DNA of 64,000 nt, from the NCBI GenBank assembly GCA_964423575.1, contig CAYRFF010000014.1:1-64000 (forward strand), given 5' to 3'. Positions 17,127-26,111 of this stretch are shown here, one piece after another. The translations under genes and the position numbers were made by a program. Each line of letters opens with the position of its first letter. The first letter of the stretch is position 1. The notes beneath the pieces were generated by a model that had not been told where the DNA came from, made no database searches, and worked only from the letters and a program-made list of their open reading frames with translations. The DNA comes from CAYRFF01 sp964423575. GTDB lineage: Bacteria; Bacteroidota; Bacteroidia; Chitinophagales; Saprospiraceae.

Positions 17127-18302
17127 CTACTCCCCCACTCTCACATGACCATTCATCAGCATAGGTAAAAGCCAGTCGCGAAGTGAAGCGAGTTCAATAT
17201 TCTGCTTTTCAAGATTATTTTGTTTCTCAAATATTGGAGTAATTATTTGTCTAAACTCTTCAACTATTTTTAAGGGAGGCTTGACAATATTAATCCTTTT
17301 TAATGCTGTGGCACTTATTTCTCTAAATGTTGAACCGCCTGCGTTTTGTTCGATTAAAGGCATATTTCTTATTAGGGTATAATAAACATACTCTGCCGGA
17401 TAATCTTTGTTGCAAAAGAAAGACTTAAAACCTTGGTTCGTTGTACATTCCTTTCTGTTAATTGCAACATATCCTATCGGTGCTCTTGATGACATAAGTA
17501 CTGAAAAGGGAGGAAGTATCGTTAATGATGCGTTTTGAATTCCTTCTTCTGTTACATCATTTTCTCCTCTTGTAATAAATTTATTTCCCGTGTTCATTGA
17601 AAGATCTTTAGGGGTTATCCACGGAGTACCATCTGTAGTATAGTGCTTAGGATTACTTTTTCTTGGTGTGCTCCCACTTATTATAGTTCCTAGTTTTTCT
17701 ATCATTTCTAGATCCCATCCCTCCGGAATCTCTCTTCCCAGTCTCTTATTATACACCATCTTACCGCCGGAAGACTTATATGGATTCCCGTTCTCATCCG
17801 GGAAATCAAACTGTACAAACCAATAATCATAGATTGTCCGAGCCATTTCCTCCAGCTCTGCATTGATTTTATTGTTTAGCTCTATTTTATCATCTAAAGA
17901 AGAGAGGACAGAGGCGATTTTCTTTTGAGTAGAAATTGAAGGTAACTTTACTTCAATATCATAATAGGAACTAAAGGTCATACTAGGCACACCCGTGCCA
18001 GTATTAAGATTACTTAAATCAAGTAGATTTATATAGTTAAATAGATAGAAAGGGACAGCTTTTGTTTCATCCACAATAGAATAATATAGTGTATCAACTG
18101 TCCAAAATTCGCCATTTACATACTGTATATTATCCAGAGATCCCTTCCGTGGCAAAAGAATACTTTTTCCATCATAAATTGCAGTGTCTACATACCTCAT
18201 AAGTCCTCCACTTCCAAATACTGGAATGGTCCCATCCTTTAAATCCTTATGGTCTTTACCATTTTTGATTTCAAGAAGCTCTTTCAGTAGATATTTCTTC
18301 AT
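17127..18302 (-). CDS. hsdS: type I restriction system specificity subunit HsdS
   Basis: 391 aa. Two target-recognition domains are visible, the first opening with LLKELLEIKNGKDHK and closed by the helix DDKIELNNKINAELEEMAR, the second opening with GWDLEMIEKLGTIISGSTPR and closed by IFEKQNNLEKQNIELASLRDWLLPML. These specify the DNA sequence bound by the complex. Its start overlaps the hsdM stop by 4 bases. The length is normal, so the subunit looks intact. Confidence 0.93.
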   Translation of the reverse strand: MKKYLLKELLEIKNGKDHKDLKDGTIPVFGSGGLMRYVDTAIYDGKSILLPRKGSLDNIQYVNGEFWTVDTLYYSIVDETKAVPFYLFNYINLLDLSNLNTGTGVPSMTFSSYYDIEVKLPSISTQKKIASVLSSLDDKIELNNKINAELEEMARTIYDYWFVQFDFPDENGNPYKSSGGKMVYNKRLGREIPEGWDLEMIEKLGTIISGSTPRKSNPKHYTTDGTPWITPKDLSMNTGNKFITRGENDVTEEGIQNASLTILPPFSVLMSSRAPIGYVAINRKECTTNQGFKSFFCNKDYPAEYVYYTLIRNMPLIEQNAGGSTFREISATALKRINIVKPPLKIVEEFRQIITPIFEKQNNLEKQNIELASLRDWLLPMLMNGHVRVGE

Positions 18303-19912
18303 AATCCAATATTTTGCAAATCGGATAAAATCGTTTTATCTAGTTCTTCTCCTTTTTTAAATAGGTCATTTAAGGATGTTTTGTGTTTCTTTAATTTCTC
18401 CTTAAACTCTTCAGCTGTAATATCTACATACTCTATCTTAATCGGGAAATACTGCCCGGCAGAAAAGGAGTAGTTCTTTTCCTTGATTTCTTCAGCAGTT
18501 ACGACAACGGAAAGATCATCTACTTCATTTTTTGCATTGAAGTTGTCGATGATAAGTGCTTCTTCTTCCGCAGTTAATATCACACGTTGTCGGTTTCCAT
18601 CTTTTACCTTTTCGCCCATGCCGGATGCGTCTAATAGTACGATTGCTTCCATATCAGCCGCCTTATCGATAAAAAGAACGGAGACATTGGTTCCTGTACT
18701 GGCAAATATATTACTCGGCATACTGACAACTCCACGCAGCCAGCCTCTTTCAATCAAGGCTTCTCTGATATTCTTTTCTATACCTGACTGAGCGGTGATG
18801 AATCCGGTCGGAACAACTACGGCTGCTTTCCCATTTGCCGAAAGGCTGTGCATAATATGCTGTATAAAAAGCAGGTAAATCGACATAGATTCCTTTTTCT
18901 TCTTGGGAACATTGGGGATTCCGGCAAAGAAACGCTGTCTAAAAGCGTCTTTGTCCAGATCGTCACGGAAATCGGAGAAATCGAGCTTGAAAGGGGGATT
19001 GGAAACGATATAATCGAATTCCGTATCGAGATAATAAGGCTCAGCGATGGTATTGGTGCGGATGATATTGGGGATAGAGTGTGCAAGCTCGTTTATCACG
19101 AGATTCAGACGCATCATATCGCTGGATTTCTGAGAAATATCCTCGGAATAAATGGTGCAGTTCCGTTCTCCGATTTCATGTGCCAGACTCATCAATAAAG
19201 TACCTGAACCTGCACTCGGATCATAGACTTTTACGTTCTTTACCGGCTCCGGAACGAGTATCTGCGCCATAATCCGCGCAACGGCATGCGGCGTGTAGTA
19301 CTCTGCATATTTCCCACCGGAATCGGAGTTGTAATCCTTAATCAGATACTCAAATATCGTCGCAAAGAAGTCGTATTTCTCTTCAAACATCTCTTCAAAG
19401 CTGAATTCAAAGAGTTTGTTGATTAATGCCCGACAGAAAGCAGGTCGACGAGAGCTATCCGAGATAAATTGACTCAATTCATCAAATAATCTGTCCTTGT
19501 GCCCGCTGGAAGACTTAATGGAGAAAATATCGGCATTGTCGATGCTGATTTCTCTTAAAGTATCGTCAAAGAGCTTATCAAAGTTTCCTTCATTCTGTCG
19601 CTGAAAGAGATGAGAAATCAATTGTGTGGGTTTAAAACGCGGTATGCCCGCATCCAGTCCCGCAAGAAGAAACTTGTACTCATCTTCACCCATTGCCTCC
19701 AAAGCCTCGATAAGATTTTCCTCATTGGCAAGTCGCGGTTCTTCCGTTTTTATCGCTTTTCTGAACTTATCGTTCAGGACTTTATAGAGGAAAACCTGGG
19801 TGATGATTTTAAATTCGTTTCCATCATTCCCAAGGCCGTAATTAGCACATACGCTTTTTAAATCGTCTATTAATTCCTTGGTTTTATTAATAAAGTCGAT
19901 GTCTTTTGTCAT
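18299..19912 (-). CDS. hsdM: type I restriction system adenine methyltransferase HsdM
   Basis: 537 aa N6-adenine DNA methyltransferase. S-adenosylmethionine motif DPSAGSG at 231-237 and catalytic NPPF at 305-308, preceded by the family's helical N-terminal domain. The start lies 4 bases after the hsdR stop. With HsdS it forms the modification enzyme and with HsdR the restriction complex. No frameshift is seen. Confidence 0.95.
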   Translation of the reverse strand: MTKDIDFINKTKELIDDLKSVCANYGLGNDGNEFKIITQVFLYKVLNDKFRKAIKTEEPRLANEENLIEALEAMGEDEYKFLLAGLDAGIPRFKPTQLISHLFQRQNEGNFDKLFDDTLREISIDNADIFSIKSSSGHKDRLFDELSQFISDSSRRPAFCRALINKLFEFSFEEMFEEKYDFFATIFEYLIKDYNSDSGGKYAEYYTPHAVARIMAQILVPEPVKNVKVYDPSAGSGTLLMSLAHEIGERNCTIYSEDISQKSSDMMRLNLVINELAHSIPNIIRTNTIAEPYYLDTEFDYIVSNPPFKLDFSDFRDDLDKDAFRQRFFAGIPNVPKKKKESMSIYLLFIQHIMHSLSANGKAAVVVPTGFITAQSGIEKNIREALIERGWLRGVVSMPSNIFASTGTNVSVLFIDKAADMEAIVLLDASGMGEKVKDGNRQRVILTAEEEALIIDNFNAKNEVDDLSVVVTAEEIKEKNYSFSAGQYFPIKIEYVDITAEEFKEKLKKHKTSLNDLFKKGEELDKTILSDLQNIGL

Positions 19913-19916
19913 ATTT

Positions 19917-22900
19917 CTACGCTGTTAATACTGTATATTCCCGGATATATTCGTTGACCACCATTCTATTGATTTTTTCTGCGGTTTCATAATCCATAGA
20001 GATATTTTCCTGCTTTTTAAAGATGTCAACGACGAGTTTCATGACTGACTGCTTGAGAAATTCTTCATTTAACACCATTTCTCTCTGTCCCTCTATATAG
20101 GAGTCCAGCTCTTCTTTTAATTTTGTCAATGCTTCATTCAACTTCATTTCCGTCGCATCCAATGTTTGTTTTTCCATCAGCCGCTTATGTATGCGTGCAT
20201 ATTTTTCATCGTTGCGGTACTTGGCGCTGAGTAAGTTGTTCTTGCGATTCAGTTCATTGGAGAAGTCCAGAATAGAGGTTAGCTCCTTTGAGTTTTTCCG
20301 GATTTCTTCTCTTGTGATTTCCATCAAATTTTTCTTCTTGAATATCTCTTCCAGCTGATTCTTTAAATTGATGAACTCAATATCCTTTTTATCGATATTA
20401 TCCCCGAGTGATTCTCTTGTCCTTCGCAAAAGCTCTCTGTACTCATCGGCAAGTGTCAGTTCTTCTTCTCCTACTTTGATAAACTGAAAGAGGATATTTT
20501 CAATGGCTTCATTCAGCAGAAACTGTGTTTCATCACTTCTTTCCAGACTGCTCAGCAGATTGAGATTATCAAGCCTGTTTCTCGCTTCAATCAATGCCTT
20601 GTTTAGCTTATTGAAATCCAATAGTTCTTTCAAGTTCTCGTAATCTGCCCCGATTGCTGCATTTTTCAGTTCTCTGGCTCGATTAAGTGCTTTCACAAGC
20701 CGGTAAAGCTCGTTTTTATCATGGATTTCGCTTATTTGCCGGGAGAAAATTTCCAGATTCTCCAGGTCGTAATGAAACAGTGCTTCCTTGATTTCCCGGG
20801 CTGCTTGTTCTATTTCGTCCGGGGAGATAAACAGGTTTTCATAGTTTTTAAATTCATCGCCAAGCTGTTGCTGCAGCTCGTTGAAATACAGTTGATTAGT
20901 CCTGTCAAATGCCTTGGAAATGTCAGCAAAGTCAACGACATAACCGTATTTGAACTTCTTATATGGTCTGTTTACACGTGTTAAAGTCTGCAAGAGATTG
21001 TGGTCTTGCACAACTCTCGCCAGATAGAGTTTCTTCAATCTATGCGCATCGAATCCTGTAAGCAGCATATTATAGACAAAAAGGAGATCGATTTCTCCCT
21101 TTTTAAATGCTTTTACCTGATCTTTTCGCGTTTCTGTATCATTTTCATCGTGTAGAATCAGTGCAGCAGTAAGTTTTGACTCATCAAAATAAGGGTTCTT
21201 ACTTTTTTCTCCCCCTGCTGCGACACCTACCTCTACGTTAATAAATTTTTCTTCCGGATATTTTTCTTTGAACTGCTCAAATAGTTCCCTTGCTTGTGCA
21301 GATGAATCACAGACAACCATTCCACCCAGAGAATCATCCCGATAATCTTTTCTGAACTGGATTAAATCCTCCGTTATGTATTCCAGCATCGGCTTTACAA
21401 AGGAAGGATGCGCAAATACATCTGAAGTCTTGATTTCTCCCTTTATAATCTTGATGTCTTCCATGATTTTCTGCATCTGCATCCTGAAATTCCCTTGAAT
21501 TTCTTCTCGGATAAGACGCAGAGTATAGCCGTCGGCAATCGACATATTGTAGTAGTACTTATGGATATATTCCCCGAATATTGTCGTTGAAGCATGAGTT
21601 TTTGCAACTTCTTTTAACAATGGTGTTCCGGTCAATGCAATCATGATGGCATCTCTGTCGGAATTAATCAAATTAGCCAGGAAATTTCCGGTCGGATTAT
21701 AACTGCGATGAGCTTCATCCAGGAAAAATATGCGCTGCACCTTGATATCGTATTCAGGGAGAGCTATCATTGAAGATTCTTCACTGAATTTATGGATATT
21801 AACAACGGTGATTTCCGGTTTTCCACTGTCGTTGTGCAATGCTCTTGTCTGCATAAATTCCCGTGCAAATTCATCGCGGGAATTCACCCTATTTACGATA
21901 AGGCCGCGATTGGAAAACTCAGTACTCGCCTGATTTAACAAATCCAGTCGATCAACAATAAAGTAAAACTTTGGGATGATGTTTTTCTTCTGAAAATAAT
22001 CTGTCAGATGCTTTACATTGAAATAGGCAAGAGCTGTCTTCCCGGAGCCTTGTGTATGCCAGATAATGCCCCTTTTCTTCCCTTCGTCCAGTTTCTTGGC
22101 TATTGCTTTTGTACCAAATAGCTGGGGATATCGCATAATGTGTTTTTGTATCGTCTGCTTACCATGTTTATCTTCAGCTCTCACATAAGCGATACCGTAT
22201 CGGAGTATAAAAGCCAATCTTTCCCTTGTGAAAAGAGAAGTGAGAATACGATGTGTGGGCGTATTTTCATCCTTATTGGTCTTAAATTCCGCATTATGCT
22301 TTATCGTTATCAGGTTACTATCATGCAGAATGAAATTTTCCAATTCATCGTCCAAGGGAATCAAGTTCTGCCTCACCGGGAAGTCCGGATCCTCTCTGAA
22401 GAAGTTAAAATTCAAGCTGCCATAAGCAGAACTCGCATAAAATGCTCCGAATAACGGATCGATAACACCATCCTCGTACTCCATATTATTGGAAAAGACC
22501 ATCAACTGAGTAACATTCACAAATCTCCTGAATTTCTTATTCTTAAAACGTTTATTCATCCGTTCCCGCTCTGCAAGAACGCCTTCTTTATTATGTGGTC
22601 GCTTTACTTCAATAAATACAAGCGGCATCCCATTGATAAGCAGGGTGATATCGGGACGAAACTCGTCATCTTCGTTTTTACACGGTAATTCCGTTGTTAC
22701 ATGAAAGCTATTCCTCTCAAAGTTTTCAAAGTCGATGAGTTTGATTCCCGATGTAGAAACCAGTCTTTCATAGAATTTCTCTCCAAGGTCTTCATTATCG
22801 AGTTCCAGAGTAATATCCTGCAACAGCCTTTCATAATCTTCTCTTTGATATGCATTTCCGTTGATAGCTGTCAGGCTCTCCATGAATATTTCAGGAAAGA

Positions 22901-23018
22901 TATTGCTTTCTCTTTCTCGTTTATGGTGTTCTGCCTGAGGAATATACCGGTACCCCAGCCGCGTAAGGTGCAGTAAGGCAGGAAGTTTTACCCTTGTATC
23001 CTCATTAAATTTTCCCAT
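19917..23018 (-). CDS. hsdR: type I restriction endonuclease subunit HsdR
   Basis: 1033 aa. The N-terminal PD-(D/E)xK nuclease has PD at 122-123 and EVK at 137-139. The helicase motor has Walker A TQGSGKT (322-328) and DEAH (434-437), then the second RecA-like half (LLTGFDAHRLKKLYL, QTLTRVNRPY). The C-terminal helical part contacts HsdM. It is the first gene of the minus-strand run and is divergent from the glycosylase-like gene at 23201. All catalytic motifs are present, so it is probably active. Confidence 0.95.
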   Translation of the reverse strand: MGKFNEDTRVKLPALLHLTRLGYRYIPQAEHHKRERESNIFPEIFMESLTAINGNAYQREDYERLLQDITLELDNEDLGEKFYERLVSTSGIKLIDFENFERNSFHVTTELPCKNEDDEFRPDITLLINGMPLVFIEVKRPHNKEGVLAERERMNKRFKNKKFRRFVNVTQLMVFSNNMEYEDGVIDPLFGAFYASSAYGSLNFNFFREDPDFPVRQNLIPLDDELENFILHDSNLITIKHNAEFKTNKDENTPTHRILTSLFTRERLAFILRYGIAYVRAEDKHGKQTIQKHIMRYPQLFGTKAIAKKLDEGKKRGIIWHTQGSGKTALAYFNVKHLTDYFQKKNIIPKFYFIVDRLDLLNQASTEFSNRGLIVNRVNSRDEFAREFMQTRALHNDSGKPEITVVNIHKFSEESSMIALPEYDIKVQRIFFLDEAHRSYNPTGNFLANLINSDRDAIMIALTGTPLLKEVAKTHASTTIFGEYIHKYYYNMSIADGYTLRLIREEIQGNFRMQMQKIMEDIKIIKGEIKTSDVFAHPSFVKPMLEYITEDLIQFRKDYRDDSLGGMVVCDSSAQARELFEQFKEKYPEEKFINVEVGVAAGGEKSKNPYFDESKLTAALILHDENDTETRKDQVKAFKKGEIDLLFVYNMLLTGFDAHRLKKLYLARVVQDHNLLQTLTRVNRPYKKFKYGYVVDFADISKAFDRTNQLYFNELQQQLGDEFKNYENLFISPDEIEQAAREIKEALFHYDLENLEIFSRQISEIHDKNELYRLVKALNRARELKNAAIGADYENLKELLDFNKLNKALIEARNRLDNLNLLSSLERSDETQFLLNEAIENILFQFIKVGEEELTLADEYRELLRRTRESLGDNIDKKDIEFINLKNQLEEIFKKKNLMEITREEIRKNSKELTSILDFSNELNRKNNLLSAKYRNDEKYARIHKRLMEKQTLDATEMKLNEALTKLKEELDSYIEGQREMVLNEEFLKQSVMKLVVDIFKKQENISMDYETAEKINRMVVNEYIREYTVLTA

Positions 23019-23200
23019 TCACTATTTATATTCCCTTGTTTTTCCTCAATGAAACTCAATTTTAAGGAAAAATCTTCTATTTACAGTGATTTTACAACTT
23101 ATCAATAGCAAAAAGCGTGAAAAGTCAAAAAATATGGAAATTAATATGCATATTGGGCAGTTCAATATGAATAAAATCTCTACTATAAAATTGAATTACT

Positions 23201-24076
23201 ATGACTCAGGAAGAAAAAGATATAAAACTCTACAATGAAGCTTTCAACTACTTGGTTGGTTTAAAAGATAGAAATAAAAAAGGTTCGGTAATAGATAAGG
23301 AAGATATCGTTTCTCATTTGGAACCAAAACTTAAGAAACCTGAAGATTTCAAAATCATCTATGAGCGACTCTGTGAAACCGGGCAAAATCATTCAATGTT
23401 TTCCAATGTAATTGGAGGATCTATCGGAGGATTTGAGAATTTGGAAGGAGTGTTATGTGGTTTTAATCCTTATGATGTTCTTGAAGAATATAAAGGAGAT
23501 GAAGTCAAGAATTTTCTTCAAAAAGTTAAGATTACTTTTAATAAAGATGATTCAATAATGGAAGAAGGGAGCATTTGGACAAGATATGCAAAAACGGTTT
23601 TTGATGTTGCACACTTTATTACACTCTATAACCATCCCAGTGATTTTTATAAAATGGCAAATTCTCTTACAGAAAATCCCAAAACTGCTATATCACTCCC
23701 TCTATACATTGCAAGCCAAATCAGAGGAATTGGCTTTACACTAGCTTGCGATTTTATAAAAGAGCTTGGATTTGTTAATTTTGGTAAGCCTGATGTTCAC
23801 ATAAAAGAAATATTTAAAGCCCTAGGCTTTATTGAGAAATCTGGAAATGATATGAGAGAAAATCTTGATAGTATAAATGTTCTTTCCAGAATCGCTGACA
23901 CTGTCCGTAAAACTTCTGGTCAAGATAAGGTAACTCCTTATGCAGTAGATAAAGTTCTTTGGCTAATAGGTAGCGGGAACTTCTATAAAACGCAACAAAG
24001 GACTGGAAACAATAGAAACCGTTTTGTTGAGTACATGCAAAAAAAGTTTCCTGAATTTAATAGTGGTAAAAAGTAG
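23201..24076 (+). CDS. helix-hairpin-helix DNA glycosylase-like protein
   Basis: 291 aa. The segment IRGIGFTLACDFIKELG (174-190) is a helix-hairpin-helix, and FGKPDVHI (194-201) with D198 follows at the distance of the catalytic Asp of the HhH-GPD base-excision glycosylases (EndoIII type). There is no C-terminal four-cysteine iron-sulphur loop. The N-terminal 120 residues are unlike EndoIII. It is divergent from hsdR across 182 bases. Function in base excision or in phage-DNA attack is inference. Confidence 0.6.
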   Translation: MTQEEKDIKLYNEAFNYLVGLKDRNKKGSVIDKEDIVSHLEPKLKKPEDFKIIYERLCETGQNHSMFSNVIGGSIGGFENLEGVLCGFNPYDVLEEYKGDEVKNFLQKVKITFNKDDSIMEEGSIWTRYAKTVFDVAHFITLYNHPSDFYKMANSLTENPKTAISLPLYIASQIRGIGFTLACDFIKELGFVNFGKPDVHIKEIFKALGFIEKSGNDMRENLDSINVLSRIADTVRKTSGQDKVTPYAVDKVLWLIGSGNFYKTQQRTGNNRNRFVEYMQKKFPEFNSGKK

Positions 24077-24163
24077 TGGGTTCAGGTTTTAAAGAATAGC
24101 ATTCCACCTCATACCCAGTGAAATAACTAAGCAACACATCAACCATTTAATTGGGAAAAGTTT

Positions 24164-24222
24164 GACTGCAGAGTGCTACGTTGAGGTCCACGAAATGCAG
24201 TCACATTAGCTTAGCTATGCAG
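24164..24222. repeat. hairpin element family, copy 1
   Basis: GACTGCA (24164-24170) pairs with TGCAGTC (24196-24202) around a long loop, followed by ACATTAGCTTAGCTATGCAG, which resembles the tail CATTAGGTTAGTATGCA of copy 3. Confidence 0.5.
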
Positions 24223-24236
24223 TTAAAGTAATTATA

Positions 24237-24254
24237 CGACTACAATAGTAGTCG
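24237..24254. repeat. hairpin element family, copy 2
   Basis: CGACTAC / AATA loop / GTAGTCG, followed by CTGTAGGCTTTC. It has the same 7-bp stem as copy 4. Confidence 0.65.
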
Positions 24255-24380
24255 CTGTAGGCTTTCTTGTCTCAGAACAACAGATCCTCTCCTAGATACC
24301 CCTAGTAGGATTCCTATTTACAAATTCCTGCTTTGCATCAACGAAAACACCTTAACAATTACAATTATCCTTGTTTTAGA

Positions 24381-24461
24381 ACTCGGTGCATCATCTTTTT
24401 CTATAACCTAGGGCTTCTAAACGCAGGTTATGGGGAAAGACAGGAGATTACTGTGGAGTTG
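24381..24461. repeat. island-flanking repeat, copy B
   Basis: ACTCGGTGCATCATCTTT, then a stem (ATAACCT at 24403-24409, AGGTTAT at 24425-24431), then GGGGAAAGACAGGAGATTAC and TGTGGAG. The outer parts match copy A at 12117-12179 with a few substitutions. Confidence 0.55.
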
Positions 24462-24547
24462 AAAGAGAATGTGTCAAACCTACTGCGACACTCTCCGAGG
24501 TCGTATGTATTTGTATACTATTTTCTAACCTAATGTGACTTCTTTTA

Positions 24548-24580
24548 CCCCGTGAAATTATAACACAATATTTCACTAGG
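24548..24580. repeat. inverted repeat ACCCC-GTGAAAT / ATTTCAC-TAGGG
   Basis: GTGAAAT at 24552-24558 pairs with ATTTCAC at 24570-24576, flanked by CCC and GGG. It is related to the inner part of the element at 9664-9737. Confidence 0.45.
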
Positions 24581-24650
24581 GCCGAAGTCAATTCATAGAG
24601 TAAATGCAACTCTTCATTCCGCCAAGGCAGGTAACTTTATAGAGTAAGAT

Positions 24651-24718
24651 GTCCGCAGCTATGGTGAAATGGCACAGCCTTCTGCCTCTGGCAGATATTT
24701 CATAGAGTATACGCGGAC
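24651..24718. repeat. nested inverted repeat with outer GTCCGC / GCGGAC arms
   Basis: Outer arms 24651-24656 and 24713-24718, inner arms TGAAAT (24665-24670) and ATTTCA (24697-24702), and a central CTGCC-TCT-GGCAG stem. It shares TTTCATAGAGTA with nearby sequence and TTTCATAGGGTA with the element at 9664-9737. Confidence 0.5.
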
Positions 24719-24751
24719 ACATTATGTTAAAAGAACATTGCAGTAATAAAT

Positions 24752-24786
24752 CGATTGCAGAGCAATCGCATTAGGTTAGTATGCAT
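24752..24786. repeat. hairpin element family, copy 3
   Basis: CGATTGC / AGA / GCAATCG, followed by CATTAGGTTAGTATGCAT. Compared with copies 2 and 4 the stem differs at two pairs, both compensated. Confidence 0.7.
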
Positions 24787-24800
24787 ATTGAGGAATCAAT

Positions 24801-24831
24801 CGACTACAGAGTAGTCGCAGTAGGTTTATCA
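24801..24831. repeat. hairpin element family, copy 4
   Basis: CGACTAC / AGA / GTAGTCG, followed by CAGTAGGTTTATCA. It lies 14 bases after copy 3. Confidence 0.7.
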
Positions 24832-24899
24832 TGAATAAAACATAGAATTGATTGCTAAACAGCGCACGAACCCAGTAGTAAAAGATTCTTCCATCTATC

Positions 24900-24921
24900 G
24901 CCCCGGGATTAATCCCAGGGC
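24900..24921. repeat. near-palindrome GCCCCGGGATT / AATCCCAGGGC
   Basis: 11-bp arms with one mismatch. The outer bases TCTAT and ATAGA extend the symmetry. The CCCGGGATT core also occurs in the 9664-9737 element, suggesting one family. Confidence 0.5.
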
Positions 24922-25047
24922 AATAGATATATATTCCCTATTAAAACCTCCCGATCTCAACCTTAAACTCAACCTGGGTCCCTGAGCGATGTACTGAGGA
25001 AGCGAAGCGCACTCGAAGGCGGACCCTGAGGTACTCGAAGGGCAAAC

Positions 25048-25584
25048 TTACAACATCCCCTCTATCTCCGCCATCACATCCTTATCTATAAGGCGAGTCT
25101 TGGGCGAAATGCTTTTCACGACATTGCCGTTTTTGTCGACGATGAATTTCTGGAAATTCCAGCTGACTTTATCTCCTGTGATACTTGTAAGCTCCTTGTA
25201 TAAAGGGTGAGCTTTCTTGCCCTTAACATGAATTTTCTCTGTTAATGGGAAGGTAACGCCATAATTCGTCTGGCAGAATTCAACGATTTCCATTCCTTCC
25301 AGAGGTTCCTGGCCTAGAAAATCATTGGATGGGAAACCGATAATCTGAAGTCCCTGATCTCCATATTTTTCCTGTATTTCCTGAAGGTCTCCCAGCTGTG
25401 GAGTCAAGCCACATTTACTAGCTGTATTCACTAGAATAAGTGTTTTACCACTATAATCAGCAAGGGTAAAGGATTCACCTTCTATCGTTTTTAGTTCAAT
25501 ATCTGTAATATTCATCTGTGCATTAATATTTGTGGAAACTATTTGAAACAGCACAATCGCTGCCATCATCATTGTAGTCTTCAT
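25048..25584 (-). CDS. glutathione peroxidase family protein (thiol peroxidase)
   Basis: 178 aa. Signal peptide (1-22, ending NAQ). Catalytic Cys58 in NTASKCGLTPQ takes the place of selenocysteine, with the family's FPSNDFLGQEP and WNFQKF segments carrying the other tetrad residues. It reduces peroxides, probably with thioredoxin in place of glutathione, in the periplasm. It stands alone on the minus strand at the right edge of the repeat-rich stretch. Confidence 0.93.
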   Translation of the reverse strand: MKTTMMMAAIVLFQIVSTNINAQMNITDIELKTIEGESFTLADYSGKTLILVNTASKCGLTPQLGDLQEIQEKYGDQGLQIIGFPSNDFLGQEPLEGMEIVEFCQTNYGVTFPLTEKIHVKGKKAHPLYKELTSITGDKVSWNFQKFIVDKNGNVVKSISPKTRLIDKDVMAEIEGML

Positions 25585-25767
25585 TTTTCTGAAATGTTTA
25601 AAAGAAATTCACGATTTCTGCTTCTATGCAACGATAGTGCGCACATTCTGTTCAATATTCACGGTACTAATCACTTCCGAATACAGGTATTCCACCCGGA
25701 TTAAAAAACCGGAGCTTTGACTATACGACCTTATTTAACTTCTGATATGTGGGATAAAATTAAAAAA

Positions 25768-25929
25768 CTAGCGCCTGCCGGTAATAAAGTTATATATGAT
25801 AATAATCAGTGCGATAACCAGTAGAATATGAATAAGTTTGCTATCAGCCATTCCGCCTCCAACTCCTAGAAGACCTAGTAACCAAATAATTATACACACA
25901 ACTGCGACAAGCCATAAAAGCGATCTCAT
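25768..25929 (-). CDS. lmo0937 family small membrane protein
   Basis: A 53-aa reading frame. Two hydrophobic helices (about 4-23 and 33-50) are separated by a Gly-rich turn (GVGGGMAD), and the protein ends NFITGRR. This is the layout of the lmo0937/DUF5670 small membrane proteins, often stress-induced. Function unknown. It stands alone between the glutathione peroxidase gene and the divergent methyltransferase gene. Confidence 0.75.
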   Translation of the reverse strand: MRSLLWLVAVVCIIIWLLGLLGVGGGMADSKLIHILLVIALIIIIYNFITGRR

Positions 25930-26111
25930 ATTAATAAGTTTAATTTTATAAAACTGTATATCTCGAGGAATATACGGCTTAAATCTGACATTATTATAAT
26001 TTTCTAACAGTTAATAGACAAAAACAGACTTTAATTCTAGCACCCCGACTTTTAGTGATACATTAAAATCGAAGACAAATAAAGCTTACCTTCGCAGCAG
26101 AACTTTAAAGA

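Larger units (their letters stand above)
24077..25047. other. 0.97-kb gene-free, repeat-rich stretch
   Basis: No convincing gene. It contains four related hairpin elements (24164-24222, 24237-24254, 24752-24786, 24801-24831), copy B of the island-flanking repeat (24381-24461), inverted repeats at 24548-24580 and 24651-24718, a near-palindrome at 24900-24921, and a TGAGC/TCGAAGG-type repeat near 24980-25030. Confidence 0.6.

Noticed and set aside
17127..23018. inactivated or phase-variable hsd genes
   Set aside because: All three frames are full length with complete motifs; no inverted hsdS copy or recombinase gene lies nearby.
24333..24533. 66-codon plus-strand frame
   Set aside because: It crosses the island-flanking repeat copy B and has no protein-like features.
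24164..24831. possible CRISPR array
   Set aside because: The repeats are hairpin elements with variable stems, irregular spacing (about 15 to 500 bases) and no constant-length spacers; no cas genes.
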